12,832 bases of DNA from an uncultured Coriobacteriaceae bacterium (GTDB taxonomy: Bacteria; Actinomycetota; Coriobacteriia; Coriobacteriales; QAMH01), in the NCBI GenBank assembly GCA_902783925.1, contig CACZSV010000018.1, positions 1 to 12,832 on the forward strand, written 5' to 3'. The translations under genes were made by a program, and so were the position numbers. The notes beneath the pieces were generated by a model. That model had not been told where the DNA came from. It saw only the letters and a program-made list of their open reading frames with translations, and did no database searches. Shown here in pieces: positions 5,747 to 11,420 of the stretch. The stretch's first letter is position 1. Every line of letters begins with the position of its first letter.

Positions 5747-6247
5747 TCAATAGCGATTCTTCATACTGCGAGCGATCTCGCGTTTTGCGTCACGCTCTTT
5801 GATCGAAGCCCGCTTATCGTACATCTTCTTACCCTTGCAAACGCCAACCTCGACCTTGACTCTGCCCTCTTCAGAAAAATACATCGAAAGCGGAATAAGC
5901 GAATAGCCCTGCTGCGCAGCCTGTTGCTCGAGCTTGAGAATCTCCTTTTTATGCAAGAGCAGTTTGCGACGACGTTCCGGGTCGACATTGAAAATGCTGC
6001 CATTGCTATAGGGCGCGATGTGCACGCCATTGAGCCATGCCTCGCCCCTGCGAATCACGATGAAGCAATCGCGCAGTTGTGCAGAATTCTCGCGCAGCGA
6101 TTTAACCTCGGTGCCCGTGAGCACAATGCCAGCTTCAAGCTTGTCCTCGACATAATAGTCGTGGAGTGCTTTCCTATTCTTGGCTATGTAACTTCGGTCT
6201 TTCTTCACTATCCGCTCTTGTCTTTTTTTGCTGCTCGTTGCTCGCAT
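5747..6247 (-). CDS. smpB: SsrA-binding protein
   Basis: SmpB binds the tRNA-like part of tmRNA and places it in the A site of stalled ribosomes. The 166-residue protein shows the family pattern. IAKNRKALHDYYVEDKLEAG (21-40) is followed by GIVLTGTEVKSLRE, a segment ending FIVIRRGEAWLNGVHIAPYS, RRRKLLLHKKEI in the middle, and a basic C-terminal tail, KGKKMYDKR onward, that would enter the mRNA channel. The ATG at 6247 gives an N-terminal extension of about 20 residues before the conserved core, slightly long. No strong Shine-Dalgarno is seen, only a GGA about 10 nt upstream. An internal GTG near 6208 is a less likely start. It is directly upstream of ssrA on the same strand, a common arrangement, and divergent from the hydrogenase operon. 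Confidence 0.96.
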   Translation of the reverse strand: MRATSSKKRQERIVKKDRSYIAKNRKALHDYYVEDKLEAGIVLTGTEVKSLRENSAQLRDCFIVIRRGEAWLNGVHIAPYSNGSIFNVDPERRRKLLLHKKEILKLEQQAAQQGYSLIPLSMYFSEEGRVKVEVGVCKGKKMYDKRASIKERDAKREIARSMKNRY

Positions 6248-6268
6248 CGCGTTAAATCCGCGAATCCG

Positions 6269-6277
6269 TATATATTA
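6269..6277 (-). promoter_or_regulatory. AT-rich -10 region of smpB
   Basis: Overlapping TAATAT (6277-6272) and TATATA (6274-6269) on the minus strand lie 21-24 nt upstream of the smpB ATG. No good -35 box is seen. Which hexamer is used cannot be told. Confidence 0.35.
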
Positions 6278-6335
6278 GTGTAGCTTCCGTTTACGACATA
6301 TTTCCACCCAACAATTGTTTCCTAACTGTTTTATC

Positions 6336-6364
6336 TGCACAAATCCTTCAAATTCCCGTATAGT
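6336..6364 (+). promoter_or_regulatory. Candidate promoter of hydrogenase operon
   Basis: TGCACA (6336-6341), a 17-nt spacer and TATAGT (6359-6364) give a moderate promoter. Transcription from about 6371 would leave a leader of roughly 70 nt before the ATG at 6443. A perfect 10-bp palindrome AACAATTGTT (6310-6319) lies upstream of the -35 and could be a regulator site. No clear FNR or NikR consensus is seen. Confidence 0.4.
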
Positions 6365-6432
6365 GAACAAGATGTCATGGCTCTGTCGCATTTCGTGTTG
6401 GGGGACACGAGCGGCGAGTTTGATAGGAAGAT

Positions 6433-6437
6433 GGAGG
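6433..6437 (+). promoter_or_regulatory. Ribosome binding site that sets the small-subunit start
   Basis: GGAGG with a 5-nt spacer precedes the ATG at 6443. Upstream in-frame ATGs at 6377 and 6431 have no ribosome site, and the one at 6431 overlaps this GGAGG. Using 6443 places the twin-arginine motif at residues 16-17, normal for a Tat signal. Confidence 0.75.
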
Positions 6438-6442
6438 TTTCT

Positions 6443-7705
6443 ATGCAAGATTCGTTTATCGAGTCACTTGAGTCGCGTGGCTTAACGCGTCGTGCCTTCC
6501 TCGGCTTCTGTGGAACGATTGCGGCGGCAATCGGCATTGAAGGCGTGACGGCAGTCGACGTGGCAGAGGCCATCGAGAAGAACTCCCTCATCGGCGTAAA
6601 CGGCGGCATGGGCAAGGGCGGCCTTGCACCGGTTATCTGGCTGGAGCTTGGCTCTTGCACCGGTTGCACCGAGTCCTTCGCGCAGACCGATGACCCCGAT
6701 CCGGCGACGTTGCTTCTTGAGTACCTCGCACTCAACTACTCAGAAACGCTTTCGGCGTCTGCGGGCTATTCCCTCGAGGAATCGCGCGAGCAGACGATCG
6801 AAGCAGCAAAAGGCAAATATGTTGTTGTTATCGAAGGTGCGGTCATGACCCGCTACAACGGTGAGATCCTTCGCATTGCGGGCGAGGCAACCTGTGCACC
6901 GGGCGATAGCCCTCTCATCAGGACCTGCAAAGATGCAGCGGTTGTCATTGCCGCAGGTTCCTGCGCCGTCGACGGTGGTTTCTGCGCAGCAGACCCGAAC
7001 CCCGGCGGAGCCGAGGGCATCCAGAAGTATCTTAAGGACAATGGTGTAACAACCCCGGTTGTCAACCTTCCCTCTTGCCCCTGCAATGCTTCTACGCTCG
7101 TTGCTGTTGTCGTTCAGTACCTTCTCCTCGGCGCCAAGTCTGTTGTCGACGGCCTCAACGAGTTCGGTATGCCCACCGCATACTACGGCGAGACCATTCA
7201 CGATAACTGCGAGCGCCGTGGCCACTTCGAGAATGGCGAATTCGTCTACGAGTTCGGCAGCGTAGAAGAGGCCAAGGGCTATTGCCTGTACGCTGTGGGC
7301 TGCAAGGGCCCGCAGACCAAGGCAAATTGCGGCACCATCCGTTGGAATCGCCGCGTGAGCTGGTGTGTCGAGTCCGGAGCTCCGTGCATCGGCTGCTGCA
7401 GCGCAGACCCGAACACCACGGTTCGCAACTGGGTTGATGTTAGCTCGCCGTTCCTGGGTCGCCTGAAGACCCTGAAGCTGGGCAGCATCAAGTTCCAGCC
7501 CACGCCTGTTGCGCTTGGCATCACGGGCATCCTCACCGCCGCTCTCGTCATTCACGGCGTTGGCATGAAGGCCACCGGTCGCACCACCGGCGGTGCACCG
7601 TTCGAAAAGGCCCGCGAGTACGACATCAAGCACGGCAATGTCAAGCCCTCCAATGAGGCACCCGCCACTGAGCAGGTTGTCGAGACAGTCGAGGAGGGTG
7701 AGTAA
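6443..7705 (+). CDS. hyaA: [NiFe] hydrogenase small subunit, Tat-exported and membrane-anchored
   Basis: The electron-transfer subunit of a group 1 membrane-bound uptake hydrogenase. In 420 residues it shows a Tat signal (TRRAFLG, R16-R17) followed by the hydrophobic FCGTIAAAIGI. Likely proximal-cluster cysteines are C72 and C75 (GSCTGC), C174 (GSCAVDGG) and C212 (LPSCPC). The distal set is H253 and C256 (IHDNC), C281 and C287. The medial set is C296, C315 and C318 (PCIGC). A transmembrane helix at about 353-373 is followed by an unusually long, acidic cytoplasmic tail of about 47 residues. PSCPCN replaces the usual PGCPPNP, and an extra Cys (C319) follows CIGC. The pattern fits the coriobacterial branch of group 1 (HydDB group 1i is my best guess). 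First gene of the operon; the large subunit starts 3 nt after its stop. Confidence 0.95.
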   Translation: MQDSFIESLESRGLTRRAFLGFCGTIAAAIGIEGVTAVDVAEAIEKNSLIGVNGGMGKGGLAPVIWLELGSCTGCTESFAQTDDPDPATLLLEYLALNYSETLSASAGYSLEESREQTIEAAKGKYVVVIEGAVMTRYNGEILRIAGEATCAPGDSPLIRTCKDAAVVIAAGSCAVDGGFCAADPNPGGAEGIQKYLKDNGVTTPVVNLPSCPCNASTLVAVVVQYLLLGAKSVVDGLNEFGMPTAYYGETIHDNCERRGHFENGEFVYEFGSVEEAKGYCLYAVGCKGPQTKANCGTIRWNRRVSWCVESGAPCIGCCSADPNTTVRNWVDVSSPFLGRLKTLKLGSIKFQPTPVALGITGILTAALVIHGVGMKATGRTTGGAPFEKAREYDIKHGNVKPSNEAPATEQVVETVEEGE

Positions 7706-7708
7706 TCA

Positions 7709-9430
7709 ATGGCTAAGCATTCAATCATTGACCCGGTAGACCGTATCGAAGGCCATCTTCGCATCGAGATGGAAGTCGAAAACGGCGTGGTCACCGACGC
7801 ATGGGTTTCCGGTGGCTTGTTCCGCGGTCTCGAACTCATTGTCGAAGGACGTGAGCCCATCGATGCATCCATGCTCGCAGAGCGCGTTTGCGGCGTCTGC
7901 CCGGTTTCCCACTGCCACACTTCCGTATACGCGGCAGAGGGCGCCTACGGCATCCAGCATCCAGAAGGAGCGCGTCTGGTTCGTAACCTCGTCGAGGGTT
8001 CGCAGTTCCTGCACAGCCACATCCTGTGGTTCTACCAGCTGAGCGCGCTCGACTATGTCAACCCGCTTCACGCACTTGAGGCAGATGTCGCGCAAACCTA
8101 CGCTTTATGCGAGCAGCTCGGCCTTGCCCAGTCCGACTTTGGCGCCCTGAAGGCCCGCCTTCAGAAATTCGCCGAAAATGGCCAATATTCCTGGCTGTCT
8201 GGTGGCTGGTTCATGGAAGGCCAGGCTCCCGAGGCCTACAAACTTCCGGCAGAAGTCGATCTCATCGCGACGGCTCATTACATCGAGGCCATCGACATGC
8301 AGGCAACTGCTGACGAGATTTCCGCAATCATCGGTGGCAAGATGCCGCATATCCAGACATCCATCCCGGGTGGCACGGCATTCGTTCCGACACCGGAAAA
8401 GATCGACGACATCCTGTTCCGCACCACCAAGCTCAAGAACTGGATCGACAACGTCATGATTCCCGACGCCATTGCAATCGCGAGCGTCTATCTGAACGAC
8501 GTCGCCAGCATCGGCAACAACAAGCATGGCAACTTCTTGGCTTACGGCGTCTTCGACCGCGAGTCCCGCGCACTCGAAGACCGCTACTTCCCCGCGGGCA
8601 TCGTCCGCATGAAGGGCGGCACTCCCAAGCTCGAGAAGTTCGATGGCTCGAAGATGACTGAAGAGACCACCCATGCATACTATGCAGACGATGGTGCTCC
8701 GCTTCATCCCACCAAAGGTGTCACTGTCCCGCCCGAGAAGTTCCCGGGTTACTACAAAGACGAGGCATCCGAGACCATCAACGACAAGTACACGTGGTCC
8801 AAGGCTCCGCGCTATGACGGCGAGCCGATGGAAGTCGGGCCTCTTGCACGCGTGCTCGTGTCCTTCATGAGTGGCGTTCCCGAAGTAGTCGCCGGCGTTA
8901 CCGCTGTTTGCCAAGGCCTGAACCTCCCTGTCGAGGCAAGCACGATCGTCGCGCTCAACTCCGCACTCGGCCGTCTGGCAGCTCGCCCCATCGAGGCATC
9001 TGCTGTGGCTGGCTACATGCTTGAGTGGTGTGTAGAGCTCGTCGCGCTTCTCAAGTTGGTCGAAGCGGGCGATTTCAAGGGCAACCCCTGGTTCACCAAC
9101 CGCGTACGCGACAATGGCGAAGGCGAAGGCTTCTGGGAAGCACCACGTGGCGCTCTGTATCACACCGAGAAAATCGCAGGCAACAAGATCACCCACTATC
9201 AGGAGATCGTGCCGACTACCTGGAATATCTCGCCGCGTGATGCCAAAGACGTTGCAGGCACCATCGAGCAGGGCCTCATTGGCACGCCTATCAACAACAT
9301 CGAGGCTCCTATCAATGCGTTGCGCATCGTCCATGGGTACGACCCGTGCGTTGCCTGCGCAGTGCATATCACCGAGCCCAAGACCGGCCGTGAATTCAAG
9401 ACACACATGAGTCCTTGGGGAGGTCGATAG
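7709..9430 (+). CDS. hyaB: [NiFe] hydrogenase large (catalytic) subunit
   Basis: This subunit holds the NiFe(CN)2CO centre where H2 is split. The 573-residue protein has the N-terminal DPVDRIEGH (8-16), the L1 motif RVCGVCPVSHC with C61 and C64, and the C-terminal L2 motif DPCVACAVH with C547, C550 and H553. All four Ni ligands are thus present. Twenty residues follow H553, which marks the usual cleavage point for a HyaD-type endopeptidase. There is no signal peptide, so it must be carried across the membrane with the Tat-bearing small subunit. The ATG at 7709 has GAGGAGGGTGAG upstream, within the end of the small-subunit gene, suggesting translational coupling. It is slightly shorter than E. 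coli HyaB. Uptake direction is inferred from the family and the cytochrome b gene next to it. Confidence 0.97.
   Translation: MAKHSIIDPVDRIEGHLRIEMEVENGVVTDAWVSGGLFRGLELIVEGREPIDASMLAERVCGVCPVSHCHTSVYAAEGAYGIQHPEGARLVRNLVEGSQFLHSHILWFYQLSALDYVNPLHALEADVAQTYALCEQLGLAQSDFGALKARLQKFAENGQYSWLSGGWFMEGQAPEAYKLPAEVDLIATAHYIEAIDMQATADEISAIIGGKMPHIQTSIPGGTAFVPTPEKIDDILFRTTKLKNWIDNVMIPDAIAIASVYLNDVASIGNNKHGNFLAYGVFDRESRALEDRYFPAGIVRMKGGTPKLEKFDGSKMTEETTHAYYADDGAPLHPTKGVTVPPEKFPGYYKDEASETINDKYTWSKAPRYDGEPMEVGPLARVLVSFMSGVPEVVAGVTAVCQGLNLPVEASTIVALNSALGRLAARPIEASAVAGYMLEWCVELVALLKLVEAGDFKGNPWFTNRVRDNGEGEGFWEAPRGALYHTEKIAGNKITHYQEIVPTTWNISPRDAKDVAGTIEQGLIGTPINNIEAPINALRIVHGYDPCVACAVHITEPKTGREFKTHMSPWGGR
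9417..9423 (+). promoter_or_regulatory. Ribosome binding site that sets the cytochrome b start
   Basis: GGGGAGG, inside the last codons of the large-subunit gene, is 9 nt from the ATG at 9433. An in-frame TTG at 9415 has no ribosome site and overlaps this one, so 9433 is preferred. Confidence 0.65.
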
Positions 9431-9432
9431 TC

Positions 9433-10173
9433 ATGGCGCATCTCGTACATTACTCCGAAGCGCATCCGCTAGTCTTCCGCATTACTCACTGGGTTAATCT
9501 CATTAGCATGTTCATCCTGATTCTTTCGGGTATCGAGATTCACTACCCGGTCGTTCCCGGCCTGATGGGTGTTGCGCGTGGTGCACATATCTTCTTTGGC
9601 ATCGTTCTTGTTATCAACTGCATCTTCCGTATCGTCGCGGCAGGCTTTGTGAAGTCCTCCCCGTACTACGGCAGCCGCAAGCAAAAGCTCGATATGTACA
9701 CCTTCCTTCCGCAGAAGGACAATCGTCACCAGCTTATCCCCTGGATCAAGTACTACCTGTTCATCAAGAAGGAGCATCCGCTCGGAGGCAAATACGGCGT
9801 TCCGCAGAAGCTTTCGTATCTGCTCATCGGCGTTGCCATCCTCTTCATGGGCTACACAGGCTTCTGCCTGTGGGCGCCCACGATGAACATCCCGTTCTTC
9901 GCTGGCTTTACCGCAGCAGTAGGTGGCCTGATGAAGGTTCGCGTCATCCACTACTTCATGATGTACTTCTTCATCTGCTTCACGCTCATCCATGTCTATC
10001 TTGCCAACATCGAAGGCACCGACCCCTCCAAGGTCATGCTGTTTGGCAAGAAAAGCCATGGTGGCCTCACCTACGATCCCGAGACCATGAGCATCTCCGG
10101 ATACGACAACATGAAGGATGAGGAGCCCAAGGCTGAGGAAGCAGAAGAAAGCGAAGCCGCCGCTACCGCTTAA
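9433..10173 (+). CDS. hyaC: Hydrogenase b-type cytochrome subunit
   Basis: An integral membrane dihaem cytochrome that takes electrons from the small subunit and passes them to quinone. Starting at the ATG 2 nt after the large-subunit stop, the 246-residue protein shows four membrane helices at about 17-35, 50-72, 127-147 and 171-191. Histidines within them suit haem ligation: H19 (RITHW), H52 (GAHIFFG), H173 (VIHYFMMY) and H187 (LIHVYLA). The loop between helices 2 and 3 (73-126) is long and basic. The C-terminal 20 or so residues are Glu/Ala-rich (DEEPKAEEAEESEAAATA), with an acidic character like that of the small-subunit tail. The operon ends here at a strong terminator. No further structural gene follows on this strand. 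Confidence 0.94.
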   Translation: MAHLVHYSEAHPLVFRITHWVNLISMFILILSGIEIHYPVVPGLMGVARGAHIFFGIVLVINCIFRIVAAGFVKSSPYYGSRKQKLDMYTFLPQKDNRHQLIPWIKYYLFIKKEHPLGGKYGVPQKLSYLLIGVAILFMGYTGFCLWAPTMNIPFFAGFTAAVGGLMKVRVIHYFMMYFFICFTLIHVYLANIEGTDPSKVMLFGKKSHGGLTYDPETMSISGYDNMKDEEPKAEEAEESEAAATA

Positions 10174-10200
10174 TTCGCTTCATCTTCCTGGTACCTGAAA

Positions 10201-10235
10201 GAACCCCAGCGCATGCTGCGCTGGGGTTCTTTTTT
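10201..10235 (+). terminator. Strong terminator of hydrogenase operon, perhaps bidirectional
   Basis: GAACCCCAGCGC (10201-10212) and GCGCTGGGGTTC (10218-10229) form a perfect 12-bp stem with loop ATGCT, followed by six T. On the minus strand TTCTTTC follows the stem, so it could also stop the convergent protease transcript, whose stop codon is at 10243. Confidence 0.95.
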
Positions 10236-10242
10236 GTGCAAC

Positions 10243-10806
10243 CTACACTTCGATTTTGATTTCCAAGAGTTCCAACACGGCGTCTACTGCGTAGGGCACA
10301 GACGCACGCACCTCGTCTGTTAAATCGATCGTGAGTTCGCTGGGGGCGATGTTTTTCTTTTGCACGCCAACGCAGCGGATATCGCAATCATGCCCAGCAA
10401 GACGCGCATTGGTGAGTACGTCGGAGACGCGCATATCATGCAGAGAATGCATGACACTGTACTGCGCCATATCTTCTGGTCCAAAGGTATAGCAGGTTCC
10501 GGGCATGGCATCTGGCCCGCAATCGACAACATCTACAATCACCAAGCGGTCAAAGTCGCGGATATACGGAATGAGTCCCATTCCCATAGTCCCCGCATCG
10601 AGCACGGGAATACGCGAATCCTCTTGCGCATAGCTTTCGTACTCGCGAAATGACGCTACAAGCGCCTGCGCATGCGCCTCGTCAAAAACCTCTCGCGCAG
10701 TCTCAATCTGCGTGAGCACCTTAGACATATATGAACCAAAACCCTCATCCAAAAGCAGCATATTTCCAACGCAGACCACCATCTGCTTGACGGTTTCCTT
10801 GCTCAT
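10243..10806 (-). CDS. hyaD: [NiFe] hydrogenase maturation endopeptidase
   Basis: This protease removes the C-terminal extension of the large subunit once nickel is inserted, in the cytoplasm. The 187-residue protein has VVCVGNMLLLDEGFG (10-24), DAGTMGMGL (70-78), VIVDVVDCG (89-97) and SLHD (121-124). By comparison with E. coli HybD, the Ni-sensing ligands would be E21, D92 and H123; all are present. The stretch between E21 and the DAGT motif is about 27 residues longer than in HybD (a charged segment at about 33-66). The ATG at 10806 has GAGGGG about 5 nt upstream. It is convergent with hyaABC, and 27 nt downstream of the kinase-like gene, with which it probably shares a transcript. The substrate is almost certainly the adjacent large subunit, since no other is seen here. 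Confidence 0.93.
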   Translation of the reverse strand: MSKETVKQMVVCVGNMLLLDEGFGSYMSKVLTQIETAREVFDEAHAQALVASFREYESYAQEDSRIPVLDAGTMGMGLIPYIRDFDRLVIVDVVDCGPDAMPGTCYTFGPEDMAQYSVMHSLHDMRVSDVLTNARLAGHDCDIRCVGVQKKNIAPSELTIDLTDEVRASVPYAVDAVLELLEIKIEV

Positions 10807-10833
10807 GCGCGCCCCTCGAAGTATTTCGTATTC

Positions 10834-11361
10834 CTACAGCAATGGCCTGATGGCTTCTGCAAGCACTTCAACTGCTTCAAGCGTGCTGAGTCCGTCGGTT
10901 TGCACGCTCAAATCAGCAGCAGCCTTATAGAGCGGGTATCGTTCGTTATACAGATCCTCGAGCGTTCTTCCGCGCTTGATGACCACGCCTCTGTCGAGCA
11001 AATTACGGCGCAGGCGAGATTTCAGCGTTTCGAGGCTCACATCGATAAACACAATATGACCGAGTGCTCGAAGATTATTGACTGCCTCGGTCCCGTACAC
11101 GGCAGACCCGCCCGTGGCAATGACGTGCCGCTCGCACTGCAAGCCGGCCAGAAGCGCGTTTTCGCACTCGATAAAGCCGTCGACGCCGCGCTGTTCGATA
11201 ATCTCGGAAAGCAACAGGCCTTCGCCCTCTTGGATGAGAAGATCGGTATCTACAAAGCGATAGCCGATTTTCTTTGCAAGCACGACACCGAGCGTGCTTT
11301 TTCCAGCACCGGGCATGCCGATGAGCGTAATATTCTTGTGTTTGAGATTGATCATATCCAT
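10834..11361 (-). CDS. Shikimate-kinase-like P-loop kinase
   Basis: A small cytoplasmic kinase of the shikimate kinase fold. With the ATG at 11361 it has 175 residues: Walker A GMPGAGKS (15-22), DTD (38-40), ATGGSAV (82-88) and the ER-Y-PLY end of the lid region (140-145), all in normal order. It is likely to bind ATP. However, the arginine of the FRxxE shikimate-binding motif is replaced (FIECE, I64), the third glycine of GGG is serine (S86), and the lid reads LLDRGVVIKRGR rather than the usual RPLL type. It resembles kinases, common in Clostridia and often annotated as shikimate kinase, that share these changes. The substrate is therefore uncertain. An in-frame TTG at 11373 and an ATG at 11355 are alternative starts. 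GGAAG lies 5 nt before 11361. It precedes hyaD by 27 nt. Confidence 0.85.
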   Translation of the reverse strand: MDMINLKHKNITLIGMPGAGKSTLGVVLAKKIGYRFVDTDLLIQEGEGLLLSEIIEQRGVDGFIECENALLAGLQCERHVIATGGSAVYGTEAVNNLRALGHIVFIDVSLETLKSRLRRNLLDRGVVIKRGRTLEDLYNERYPLYKAAADLSVQTDGLSTLEAVEVLAEAIRPLL

Positions 11362-11406
11362 CCTTACTTCCAATTACTTCACATTCTACCCAAAGACTTG
11401 TGTCGC

Positions 11407-11412
11407 TATAAT
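11407..11412 (+). promoter_or_regulatory. -10 box of membrane protein gene, probably leaderless
   Basis: A perfect TATAAT ends 8 nt before the ATG at 11421, so transcription should start at or within a base or so of the start codon. The 8 nt between contain no Shine-Dalgarno sequence. The -35 region is weak. Confidence 0.5.
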
Positions 11413-11420
11413 GATGCGCA

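Noticed and set aside
6377..6442. Upstream in-frame ATG at 6377 as start of the hydrogenase small subunit
   Set aside because: It has no ribosome site and would push the Tat motif to residues 38-39; the ATG at 6443 has GGAGG at 5 nt.
6740..7633. A 297-codon open frame on the minus strand
   Set aside because: It is antisense to the small hydrogenase subunit and shows no family motif or credible start region.
8105..9406. A long open frame (433 codons) on the minus strand
   Set aside because: It lies fully antisense to the large hydrogenase subunit, whose motifs are clear. Codon bias of the real gene leaves the opposite strand free of stops; the product has no recognisable domain.
9469..10059. 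A 196-codon open frame on the minus strand
   Set aside because: It is antisense to the cytochrome b gene; its charged composition mirrors the hydrophobic codons opposite.
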